Part shown: one piece after another, positions 32,151 through 42,485 of the stretch
How positions within the stretch are numbered: position 1 is the stretch's first letter
How the letters are laid out: the number at the start of each line of letters is the position of its first letter
Assembly: GCA_025766275.1 (NCBI GenBank)
Contig: JAFKAC010000086.1
Location: 62,001-126,000, forward strand
Source of the DNA: Lactarius indigo
Lineage: Eukaryota > Basidiomycota > Agaricomycetes > Russulales > Russulaceae
Direction: 5' to 3'
Length of the DNA: 64,000 nt
Made by a program: the position numbers and the translations under genes
The notes under the pieces: generated by a model
What the model saw: only the letters and a program-made list of their open reading frames with translations
Database searches by the model: none
Told to the model about the DNA's origin: nothing

Positions 32151-34049
32151 CAGGGAGACCGCAACGTACCAACAAGATTCTTAGGAGCAGCTCAGTGGAG
32201 AGAACGAGGAGAAGACACTGGATATTTCGTAGAGTTTAACAGTCCTAACCGTTTCAGACCCGTTGAGTTCAATTTCGACCATCTCTGTTGGGTCGAGATT
32301 ACTTGGAACCCTATAGACCATCGCTGGGATATTGTGCGACCAGCAGGAAGAAACTACAATTGCGACATCGACGCACGAGAGCTCAATAGCCGAGCAGACT
32401 ACGGTCCCATTGATGGGCAAGTGCAAGAACACACAGACGAGGGAATTAGCGGAGAAGAAGCCTCTGAAAACCAATCACCAAGTAGGGGAACGACGCCAGC
32501 AGAGGAAGCTAGCCTAGGAGCTATTGGCGATCGCATTATACAACAAACTGAGTCATTAACCATTCACCAACCCGAGGAAATTTACATTCACAGCCCAGCG
32601 GTTGCGATGGCAACTGCCACCATTACACATGAAGAAGTGCAACTCACCACCGAAGCAAGGGATCAAATAGCCCTTGAAGAACAAAGACGCATCGCAGAAG
32701 AATCCAGGGCTAATTTGGCCCCTATCAACCCTTATACTGGTCATCGAATGACTGAAGACGACGTAGCAATTCATCGCGCCATTGGGCCCGACGTAGCCGA
32801 CCCCCCTAGCGGAGGAGGCGGACCCCCTGGCGACTTACCAGGAGGAGGAGGACCCCCATCCAGAGGACCTGGATTCGGAGGATTCCCTGGAGGATTCCCA
32901 GGAGGACCACCAGGAGGAGGACCTCTGGGAGGAGGGTTACCAGGTGCCGGTCCTATTGTTCCCCCTCCAAGTAACAAATTAGCTGGCGAAGCGCCCACAG
33001 TATTCGACAGAGAACGCGCCAAAGTTGAAGCATTTCTCACTCAATGGCATGTTTATTGGGGCATGAATGCGGATGAAGGCATCATGGCGACCCCATACCG
33101 ACGCGCCCTACTCTTTCTTTTGTACATCAAGGGTGTCAACGTTAGCAAATGGGTATTAACTATGCTCACGTGGCTCAATGGCCAGATACAAGCAGGAATA
33201 CCCTGTACCAGTGAAGGACTGTGGAATGAGGTTACACGAAGCTTCATGCAGCACTTCCGCAACACAATGGAACAAGAACAAGCTCAATATGAGCTCAAGA
33301 AGGGAGTCAAGATGATTGGGGGCAACTTAGATGAGTATTGCACCCAGTTCGAACAATTAATACGCCGCGCTCAGTATCGGCTTGATGATCCCCAGACGCT
33401 GGATCTGTTTGCAAGTGGACTACCAAAAGACCTGTATGAGAAAGTCTACACCCTTGACAACCCCCGCAACTACCGCGAATGGAAGGAAGCTGCAACTACC
33501 CGTCAACAACAATACCTCCACCTCAAGGTGGTACTAAATAAAGGGGTACCACAAGGACAAGGACAAGGACGACAACGCCAACAACGACAGTGGCAAGGAC
33601 CGCCAAGGAGTTCCTGGCAACCAAGAAACCTACCTCGAGATCCAAACGCTATGGATACTTCCGCAGACCGAATTCGAGGGCGACTCGCAGGAGCTGAAGA
33701 CATACTCGCTCCTCGTCCACCGTACCGACCAAGAGGAGGATTCCTCCAGAGGGGAGGAGGACGTAATAATCAAAGGCCAGTAACTTGTTACAATTGTGGA
33801 AAGGACGGACACATGGCCCGCGATTGTAGACAACCGCGAGGGGGATACCAACCCCAAGCATCAACTAGCCGCTACATTGATACCGACTACCATCAGCAAG
33901 AACCAGAAGTCGCTACCAGGGCAGTCCAAGACGTACCCCCTCAACAGCGCGCCAGCGATTGGCTTAACGGAGTAGCCAGAGAATCGGACGATGTAAAAGA
34001 CATTATCCTCCAACAATTGTGGAAAAAGGAGGGTTTTCAGGACGCCTGA
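32151..34049 (+). CDS. Element A gag
   Basis: The frame is open from 32151, after a TGA at 32148-32150 where C has a Trp codon; the first ATG in it is 32334. The segment FLGAAQWRERGEDTGYFVEF before this ATG is also found in C and D, so translation of the ancestral protein began upstream. The N-terminal region is followed by a Gly/Pro-rich linker (32805-32960). The retrotransposon gag domain then follows (FLTQWHVYWGMNADEGIM, LTMLTWLNGQIQAGI, MQHFRNTMEQEQAQYELKKG). An Arg/Gln-rich basic segment and one zinc knuckle, CYNCGKDGHMARDC (33787-33828), follow. It ends QLWKKEGFQDA. The last 31 nt overlap pol in the -1 frame across the heptamer G GGT TTT (34031-34037). Confidence 0.9.
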   Translation, partial: QGDRNVPTRFLGAAQWRERGEDTGYFVEFNSPNRFRPVEFNFDHLCWVEITWNPIDHRWDIVRPAGRNYNCDIDARELNSRADYGPIDGQVQEHTDEGISGEEASENQSPSRGTTPAEEASLGAIGDRIIQQTESLTIHQPEEIYIHSPAVAMATATITHEEVQLTTEARDQIALEEQRRIAEESRANLAPINPYTGHRMTEDDVAIHRAIGPDVADPPSGGGGPPGDLPGGGGPPSRGPGFGGFPGGFPGGPPGGGPLGGGLPGAGPIVPPPSNKLAGEAPTVFDRERAKVEAFLTQWHVYWGMNADEGIMATPYRRALLFLLYIKGVNVSKWVLTMLTWLNGQIQAGIPCTSEGLWNEVTRSFMQHFRNTMEQEQAQYELKKGVKMIGGNLDEYCTQFEQLIRRAQYRLDDPQTLDLFASGLPKDLYEKVYTLDNPRNYREWKEAATTRQQQYLHLKVVLNKGVPQGQGQGRQRQQRQWQGPPRSSWQPRNLPRDPNAMDTSADRIRGRLAGAEDILAPRPPYRPRGGFLQRGGGRNNQRPVTCYNCGKDGHMARDCRQPRGGYQPQASTSRYIDTDYHQQEPEVATRAVQDVPPQQRASDWLNGVARESDDVKDIILQQLWKKEGFQDA

Positions 34050-34945
34050 ACCCATCGGCCTGGGTGAGGGCAGTTAATTGTAACAGTGTAATCATGACTC
34101 GCTATCGTTCTATGAGAGTTCCAGTATCGATTCGCACCAGTTACGCAATGGCCGACATACGAGCATTAGTCGACTCAGGAGCAACCCATTGCTTCATGAA
34201 ACCCTCCTTCGCAAAAAGGATGGGACTTGGGACCAAATTACTTGATGTCCCAAAGAAAATATGGAACATTGACAACACGGAGAATAAATTGGGGCGTATC
34301 ACCCATTATACAGATGTCGATGTCCAAACTAAAGGCATTCATAAGGAAATTCGCTTCCTTATCACAGATAGTGGCAACGAAGACATCGTATTGGGATATC
34401 CCTGGCTCACTATTTACGACCCACACATCAAATGGTCACAAGCGGCCATACATGAAGATATGCTCCCTATCATCATTCGTTCCACTAATCCCTATATCAA
34501 AACAACAACAGTAGTTGCAGCAACTACTGTTCAAAACGACGACTACGAAGTGGTGCATTCCTGTGTCATTACGGACGAACAACGACAACAATTCGACGAA
34601 GAATGCCATATCCGAGCCACAGCTACGGATCTTGCTATTGCCGCTCAACAATATGTCACAAAAGCTGAGTTACCCCCTGAATACCGAGAATTTGAACGCC
34701 TCTTCAGTGAAGAAGCATCGGACAGGTTTCCACCCAGCAGGCCCTGGGATCATGCCATCGAATTCAAACCAGGGACTGCCAACGCGATTGATTGCAAGAT
34801 ATACCCCATGACCCAAGACGAAGACAAGAAGCTACGCGAATGGATCGACAAACAACTCAAGAAGGGGTACATACAACCTTCTAAATCCCCATATGCTTCG
34901 TCCTTCTTCTTCATTAAAAAGAAGGATGGAAAACTACGACCGGTC
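34019..34945 (+). CDS. Element A pol, 5' part: protease and start of RT
   Basis: This piece is in the -1 frame relative to gag and would be made by frameshifting at 34031-34037. The aspartic protease has LVDSGATHCFM (near 34165-34200) and DIVLGYPWLTIY. The linker and RT N-terminus follow (SDRFPPSRPWDHAIEF, KGYIQPSKSPYASSFFF, KKDGKLRPV). The frame is cut at 34945 by a LINE-derived insertion and continues at about 36930 (QDYRKINAVTIHNQYPLPLI). Confidence 0.92.
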
Positions 34946-36885
34946 GATCACAACTGCTCCTCTTCCTCTTACCACCACCATCCCCTATGCCTTCTGACTT
35001 TCAGTACCCTCCAGTACCACCTGAATTTGCCAACATGTTCAACGACACTCTGGACCGTGCTATTGCTTCTGGACGAGTCCCTACTGACTCCCCCTCCTCT
35101 CCTCCCACCTCCCCTTCTGACAAACAAGGTATCGACTATATCCTTGAGTGTTTCAACTGCATCGATCCCGATGTCACCAGGGTTAACCTGATGGCGGAGC
35201 TGATCGACATCCTCAATGCTCCTGCTGGCCAACTTGAAGGCCTCTCCCCCCTGCACTGGCTCGGCCTCAACCCCCTTGTCAGGCTTGGCGCCCCTCTTGG
35301 CCACCTCGGCCCCTCTCCCCCTCCTCCCCCTTTCCCGCTCGAAGACGTGCGTCTTGCCGTCTCCAATATCATGGATGAGACTCTGCTCCCATCACTTGCC
35401 CTGCTTCTGAAGGGTTCCAATACAACCACTCGTGCTCTGGAGGCGTTCAATCAGCGCCTTGACTCCATAGAAGCCCACATCCACTCCTCCCCTCCTGCTC
35501 CGGTGCCTGTTTTGGAGGCCCCCCCTCTTTCCCCCCCTGTAGTGCCCCCTCAGGACGTGGAAATGGAACCCACTCCAACACCCCTTCCTCCCCCTGCTCC
35601 CCCTGTTTCAAAGCCTCGTGCTTTGCAACCCTCTGCCCAGACTCCCACGCCCGCTCCGGCTAAGGCCAGACCCCCCCCGGTGCCTGCTCCTGTAAAACCC
35701 TCACGCCCTACTAAACCCTCCTTTGCCGCTATGGCATAGTCTCCAGCACGACCCTCTCTGGTCGTGTCTCTCCGCCCACCTACAGAAGGTACCACTAACC
35801 CTCCTGCGGTTCGTCGCACCCCCCAGGAGATAGTGACTCACCTCAATGCCGTGCTCCATTCGGAAGGACACGCGGTCTCCCTGTCTGCCGCTCGGTGGAC
35901 AGCTAGGAACAACCTCGTGGTCACTGCTGGACCCGACACCACGGCACATCACCTCACCTCCTCCTCTCACCTTATCTCTGACAGCCTTGCGACATTCCTC
36001 TCTGCCGACTCTTCCCCACTCCCTGTCCTGACCAGGGAGAATTGCAAATGGTCTCGCCTTCTTGTCAATGGTATTCCCACTGGAGCTTCCCCTACTCGCG
36101 GACCTTACACCCCTTCCGAACTCCATGCAGCTCTCCTAGCGGATAACCCCGCTTGCCGAGGTCTGAGATTCACACAGGCCCCATCTTGGGTGCAGGCACC
36201 GAGCACTTACAAACCCGGATCCATTTCATCCATGGTACTGACCTTTGAGGACCCTTTGGGGGACTCACTGTGTTCGCTCCTGGCGGATAAGGTCCTTTTT
36301 GCCTTTGGGCACATCAGGGAGTTGAAGCGCTGGAAGGCCAAGCCTAGGAGCAAGGCAACGGCCCCTCCGGCTGCTTCCTCCTGAGGACCTGCTCCTCTTT
36401 CCCACTTACCCACCCCTCTCTTCTCTCTCACACTCCCCACCCCCCATCTCGCACTTACTAACCCCCTTCTGTTCCCACCGGCCCAGGCTTCTCATCATGG
36501 CCTGGGCCATATACGCTCTTTCCTACGGTACCCTGGGCTTCCTTTGGAAGGTGCCCTCACGCTCCCTTGACCCCCTCATTTAGTGCACCATCTTTACCTC
36601 TCGTATATCTCCATTTTTACCCTCCTACTCACTCTCGTCCCCCATCCCCCTCCCCTGTCGTTCACATTCTATCCAGGCCATGAGTCCCTTCTTATGGGGA
36701 CGTTTCCTGTTTACCTAGTGGAGGTAGTATAGCGTGTAGCTCAGCGGCGGAAGGTACGGGTGGAGCTGGGGCAGCAACATCCGGCATGATCGAGTGCTCG
36801 GTGACTGCCCTATGGGTTTACATACAGAGTAGCGGGCTGGGGGTGGAGGACCGGTCTTGTATTACTTACTGCCCCGGAATAAAAC

Positions 36886-36913
<28 letters not shown>
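34946..36913 (+). mobile_element. LINE-derived insertion carrying ORF1 only, with poly(A) tail
   Basis: Insertion duplicated about 16 bp of pol: AAAACTACGACCGGTC at 34930-34945 and the same with one C-to-T change at 36914-36929. The right end is an A tract (36892-36917, merging with target A residues), preceded by AATAAA at 36878-36883. These are hallmarks of target-primed retrotransposition. The unit holds a gag-like ORF1 and a 500-bp pyrimidine-rich 3' region, but no reverse transcriptase or endonuclease. Because both target duplications are present, this ORF1-only unit was itself the retrotransposed molecule. A TAGCTCAGCGG motif at 36737-36747 resembles a tRNA A box; a possible weak B box is at 36788-36797. 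Confidence 0.88.
34987..36384 (+). pseudogene. LINE ORF1 protein (gag-like), one in-frame TAG
   Basis: The frame 34987-36384 is continuous except for a TAG at 35737-35739, which could derive from CAG. The N-terminal half is MPSDFQYPPVPPEFANMFND, then Pro/Ala-rich linkers with a short helical stretch (35380-35500). The second half reads VVSLRPPTEG, then DTTAHHLTSSSHLISDSLAT, KWSRLLVNGIPTG, YTPSELHAALLADNP, SWVQAPSTYKPG and LLADKVLFAFGHIRELKRW. It resembles the ORF1 proteins of Tad1-type LINEs of mushrooms, probably an RNA-binding chaperone. No zinc knuckle is visible in the C-terminus. It is mobilisable only in trans. Confidence 0.75.
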
Positions 36914-36916
<3 letters not shown>

Positions 36917-36917
<1 letters not shown>

Positions 36918-39900
36918 CTACGACTGGTCCAAGACTACAGAAAGATCAATGCCGTCACCATTCACAACCAGTACCCATTACCCCTTATCTCCGACCTTAT
37001 TACCGATCTCAGTAACGCCCACATATATACTAAACTTGATGTTAGATGGGGGTATAACAATGTACGCATCAAGGAAGGAGATGAAGAAAAAGCGGCGTTC
37101 AAAACACGATACGGACTATTCGAACCAACGGTGATGTTCTTTGGCTTAACCAACTCTCCTGCAACGTTCCAGACTATGATGAACTTCATCTTCAGGGACA
37201 TCATCGCAAAGCATGAGAAACGAGGAACAACTATTCGGGTTTACATGGACGACATCGGCATCGCTACAGGACTTAACCACTCTTTACCAGATCACATTGA
37301 AGCAGTCAAAGATGTTCTCCGCATATCCGCAGAGCACAACCTGTATTACAAGCTCGAGAAATGTCTCTTCCACTCCCCGTGTATGGATTACCTGGGGGTA
37401 ATCCTTGAAAAGGGGGTGACACGCATGGACCCCGTTAAAATTTTGGGCATTAAAGATTGGCCAACGCCAACCAAGGTTAAGGACGTCCACTCTTTCCTTG
37501 GATTCTGCAATTTTTACCGACCCTTTATACGAGGTTTCGCAACCAAAGCACGACCACTTAACAAACTCACGCGTAAAGACACCGAATGGCATTGGGGAAA
37601 CGAGGAAGAAAAGGCGTTCCAGGACCTTAAAACTCTCGTCACTAATGAACCTGTCTTAGCGCATCCAGATCTCACACAACAATTCAAATTAGAAGTTGAC
37701 GCGTCCGGTTTCGCCACGGGTGCAGTCCTTCTCCAACGAAAAGCAGATGGCAAACAACACCCTATCGGCTACTACTCATCCACCCTCAACGAAGCCGAAA
37801 GAAATTACGACATTTATGACCTTGAACTTCTAGCAATCGTCAAAGCCTTCCGCCATTGGAGACCCCTCTTAGCAGGCTCACCCCATAAGATCAAAGTATT
37901 CTCCGACCACCTCAACCTACAATATTGGAAATCGCCGCAAAAGATTAGCAGGCGTGTGGCCAGGGAAGTACTCGAACTTTCCGAATATGATTTCGAGATT
38001 CATCACATCAAGGGCACTTCCAATGGACGTGCTGACGCACTATCACGAAGACCAGATTACGATCAAGGAGAAAACGACAACGAAGGAGTGATGGTATTAC
38101 CAGAAAGCATCTTTGCACGTGCCACTACAATGGAAGAACCACGACACCCACACTGGAGACCCGAAATTCTACCAGTGGAAATGACTCCAGAACATCCCAT
38201 TTATGAACAGGACACAGCTAAGTTGAAACCCTGGGTCGATGCTCACAAGCTAAAGGACATTGAAGGGACGTGGTACAAAGATGGATGCCGAGTAGTCACT
38301 GGCGGTATCCATGACAAGCGTACCATTATTGCCGCTCACCACGACTCCCCCATCTATGGCCACCCAGGTATCAAACGCACTCTCCAACTTACTGAACAAC
38401 ATTATTGGTGGCCGCAGATGAAGAACGACGTCACAGACTATGTTAAAGGCTGTGCAGAATGCCAACGGCACAAAGTCAACCTCCGCCCAATCAGGGCGCC
38501 CCTGCAACCAATCTATCCTAAACCAGAAGCCCTGCCATTTGAGACCATCGCAGTGGACTTTATCACTAAACTCCCCATATCTCGCAGCTATGACTCCATT
38601 CTAACAGTGACGGATCATGATTGTACTAAAGCCGCTGTTTTCAACCCCTGCAACGAAGAAATAACCGCTGAAGGAACGGCTGCCCTGTACGTCTCTCATG
38701 TCTTCCCACGATTCGGACTCCCCTCGCGTGTTATCAGTGATTGAGACCCCCGCTTCGCATCCAAGTTTATGCGAGAGATATGCAAGATTCTTGGCATCAG
38801 CCAAAATATCTCAACCGCTTATCATCCCCGAACCGACGGCCAATCAGAACGGACAAACCAGTGGTTGGAGCAATATCTCCATTTCTGGGTCAACGAACGA
38901 CAAGATGACTGGGTTCGTTATCTGCCTATGGCAGAATTCACGCACAACAACTGGCCTAACGAAACCATGTGGGAGTCCCCCTTTTTCCTCCTATCAGGAT
39001 TCAACCCTCGCGCTGATTGGACCGACAGACCTTCCCCTATCCCACAAGTATCATTAAGACTTGATCAGTTCAAGCAAGCGCGACAACGTGCCTTCTCCTG
39101 TATGCTCCGGGTGCAAAAGTCATGGGTCAAACATAAAGATACGCCCAAGTTCAGGGAAGGAGACCTCGTGTGGCTCAAAGGACGCCACCTATGTACGCAC
39201 CAACCAACCGCGAAACTCACGGCCAAACGGCATGGACCGTTTAAGGTCATCCAGGTGATGTCCCCTGTCAACTACCGCCTCAAACTTCCCACACAGTGGA
39301 GCATCCATGATGTGTTCCACATAGATCTTCTCACACCATATTGCGAGACACCCACGCACGGACCAAACTATCAGCACCCACCACCTGATTTGGTTGATAA
39401 TGAAGAAGAATATGAGGTTGAGAAGATTCTAGACTCTCGGCGATTTGGCAGAAGACGTCGGCTGCAATATCTTGTCAAATGGAAGGGTTATCCGGACTCC
39501 GATAACCAGTGGATAGATAAGGATGACGTATTCGCCGATGAAGCCATTCGGGAGTTCAAACATTCTAACCCTGACAGAGAAACACATATAAGGAGGGTCC
39601 TCTGTCGTGATAAGTCCCCATCCTCCATTCACTCCATGTCCTCTACTCGACACAATGACCAGCTCGCACTCCTCTCTACCCTCGTCAACGACTCCTCCGC
39701 TACGCTTGTCAACCCCGACACCGCCAACGACACCACAACCACTGGAATTACAGGAAGAAGCCGTACCCCCGTGCAGCATGCGGAAGACGGCCCTATCACT
39801 GATGAAGAATTGCGCCAGACACTGCAACGATTCCCTATGCCCATACAGGGAACTCTCAGTGACGATCCAACAGCAACTCAGCCAGCACCACCGCCAATGT

Positions 39901-40808
39901 ACACGCTTACAAACCCCGACACCAGTGAGCCCGAAGTCTTCCTCACAGAAGACGAGCTTTTTCGGCTTCAAGCAGCTGTCCCGCGCAGTGAAGCCACCCG
40001 ACGCCATGAAGAAATACGAACAAGAGTGGAAAGAGACGGCGGCGCAGTGGCAGCGGGAGCAACTGCATATCGCCGCTTGCCGACGCCGGATGATGAAGGA
40101 GCGGCGGGAGTATTGGACGAAGATGAGGATGAAGACGAGCTTGGAGACCACTACCCCATCAGGCACGCATTCCTTAACCATGAATTCTACGCTGAAGACC
40201 CAGCCACCACGCCCTACCTCGTCGACGCAGTGGGGGGACCTCTACACAGAGGACGAGTCGCCGTGGCACAAGCGGCTCGTTATACACCAATGGGGGAACG
40301 AGACCCAGCAACCAGGGTCATTGTCCCTGAAGGGTTCCGGGTCAATAGAGGACCCGATTACATTCTGTTCCCGATCAAACTCCCCAACGGACCGACGGTA
40401 CAAGCATCCCACGTACAGGTTATCCGAGGAGGAGACCCCCTCGTACTCGGAATAGTTCCGGGATCGGGCTTCCTCTACAGGAAACCCCTTTACGCCACCC
40501 CCCATCTCCCGAAGAACAACCGCGCATTCATACCCCATGAGGAGTACTTCATGCTCTGTGACCGACATCCCACTGACCTACTACTAATGCGCATCGGGGA
40601 TGTTACCCTCACCCAAGAGCTGCGCCGGTTCCGACAATTTGCGTTCGCGGAGGACCAATTGGAGAAGAGGATCCGACAATTGCAGTTGGAATGGGAGATG
40701 GTAACGGCAGACAAAAAGGACAGTCTTTATCGGCTGGAACGTGCTAACATACTAGCGAGGATGGAAGATGAAGCGGAGCAGATGAGGCAGGAATCAGTAG
40801 CGGACTAG
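36917..40808 (+). pseudogene. Element A pol, main part: RT, RNase H, integrase, chromodomain and C-terminal module
   Basis: The RT active site is YMDD (37242-37253), with FFGLTNSPATFQTMM and SFLGFCNFYRPF. RNase H has EVDASGFATG and DHLNLQYW, then ADALSRRPDYD. The integrase zinc motif is HHDSPIYGHPGIKRT...CAECQRHK (38338-38475) and the core includes VDFITKLPISRSYDSILT and AYHPRTDGQSERTNQ. A TGA at 38742-38744 replaces the Arg of the DRDPRF motif (CGA to TGA), so the copy is inactive by one base. The chromodomain is at about 39405-39575 (EEYEVEKILDSRRF, LVKWKGYPDSDNQWID). A module of about 410 residues follows, with an acidic DEDEDEDELGDHYPIRHAF, then VIVPEGFRVNRGPDY, GSGFLYRKPLYATPHLPKNN and a final coiled-coil-like helix. 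This tail is conserved with C and D. Confidence 0.93.
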
Positions 40809-40840
40809 TGAGGTGGGCCTCACTCCTGAAAAGGGGGTGA

Positions 40841-41348
40841 TGTTACGGTACGGACTTGATGACTCACTACACACGACTCATGACCGGTTATGACTACGGT
40901 CCGGTATCAGTATTAGTCATGGACTCTTACATCGTATCAGTCAGCATAGCAGCTCGCATGTGATTGTGACTCATGTATGACTCATTCCTAGGATAGCTGT
41001 ACTAGGGTTCGAGCTAGTTACGCTATTGGGTACTTACCATTCCAGTGGTGCTTTAAAGCCCACATGTATTTGTATAAGTAGTTGACTCGGAAGACCAAGA
41101 GTCCCCATCTTGGTCTTCTTCAATCCACCACTTGACTCGTCTTCCACTTGCCTTAGTCTCAAGACTAAGTGTGCTTCCACTTGTATCCGCCAAGGGATAC
41201 TCTTCTTTGTCCTATCGCTGCAGTGTGTGCCAAGGAGCCCCTGTTCAGCTTGTGTTGGGTTGACACGTGGTCCCCATTCACCTATCTTCGCTAAGTCGAC
41301 TACGCTTATCCTAGGTCCAAGTCGGACTAACGCCGGTGGAGCGTAACA
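40841..41348 (+). repeat. 3' LTR of element A
   Basis: It starts TGTTACGGTACGG directly after the polypurine tract and ends GCGTAACA. It differs from the 5' LTR at position 6 (C versus T) and at positions 17-18 (TG versus CA). The latter pattern is what two independent CpG transitions in opposite strands would give. Confidence 0.95.
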
Positions 41349-41353
41349 CCCAT

Positions 41354-42438
41354 CAGCCAAACCCTTCGAAGTAGTGGCCATGGACTTCATAGTCAAACTC
41401 CTGGTGTCAAACAGATTTGACTCAATTCTCACCATCACTGATCACGATTGCTCAAAAGTGGCAATATTTATCCCCTGCAACGAAACCATAACGTCAGAAG
41501 GAGTGGCCAAACTCTATCTCCAACATGTATACCCTCATTATGGCCTACCCCAAAAGATCATATCCAATCGAGACCCCAGGTTTGCATCTACCTTTATGAG
41601 GCAGTTGTGCAACACCTTGGGGATACAACAAAAAATATCATCAGCATATCACCCCCAGACCAATGGCCAGTCAGAACGCACCAACCAATGGCTGGAACAA
41701 TACTTACAACACTGGTGCAATGTAAGGCAAGACAATTGGGCGGAAGTCTTGCCTATGGCACAATTCACGCATAACTCTTGGACAAACACCACGACCAAAC
41801 ACTCCCCATTCTCACTCCTTATGGGATGGGAACCACAAACGACCTGGAATCCCAAACCGTCAAACTGCCCAGCGGTAGACCAACGATTGGAAGATCTACT
41901 GATTCTTAGACAACACGCCCAGGACAGCATTAAACACACACAACACCTTATGGCACAACGAGGCAAAGCGGGGTTCATACCTTATCAACAAGGAGACCAA
42001 GTATAGTTAGAAGGAACGAATCTCCATACCTTCTACCCCGCAAGTAAACTAGCCCCAAAAAGATATGGACCATTCAAGATAACGAAGGTTCTATCAGATG
42101 TTTCTTACAAACTCGAACTCCCCACAACATGGAAGATCCACCCTGTATTCCATGCAAACCTTCTTACACCGTATAAGGAAACAGAGATGCATGGAGCAAA
42201 CTTCACCTGGCCTCCACCTGACCTTATTGATGGAGAAGAGGAATATGAAGTGGAGCGAATCGAAGACGCCCAGGCACAAGGCCGAGGGTGCAAACTCCAC
42301 TTCCTGGTAAAGTGGAAGGGATTCCCCACGAGTGACAATACATGGGAACCTGCGACCAACCTAACACATGCCAAAGACGCAATTAGAGACTACTACCGCT
42401 TATACCCATCCGCTGAAGGGGCTGGACGAAAGGAATAA
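41354..42438 (+). pseudogene. Element B pol, 3' part: integrase and chromodomain
   Basis: The integrase core resumes after the duplicated CCCAT: AKPFEVVAMDFIVKLL, ITDHDCSKVAIF, NRDPRFASTFMRQL, AYHPQTNGQSERTNQWLEQY. A TAG at 42004-42006 replaces an expected Trp (QGDQV-W-LEG), consistent with TGG to TAG. The chromodomain follows ([37 protein letters not shown]), and pol ends soon after at 42436-42438. The accessory module is therefore not fused to pol here but encoded by the next ORF. Confidence 0.9.
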
Positions 42439-42485
42439 AAAGAAGACCCCTTCGACCACATCCCCTCAACCTAAACAACAATGCA

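Larger units (their letters stand above)
31566..41348 (+). mobile_element. Gypsy element A (Ty3/gypsy chromovirus), youngest full-length copy
   Basis: Two 508-bp LTRs (31566-32073 and 40841-41348) differ at only three positions, all at what look like two former CpG sites. CCCAT flanks both ends (31561-31565 and 41349-41353). The primer-like site is 32076-32086 and the polypurine tract CTGAAAAGGGGGTGA ends at 40840. Gag and pol are nearly intact. Pol is disrupted by one TGA in the integrase and by a LINE-derived insertion of about 2 kb in the RT. The element lies inside the integrase of B. The element itself, without the LINE insertion, is about 7.8 kb. Confidence 0.96.
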
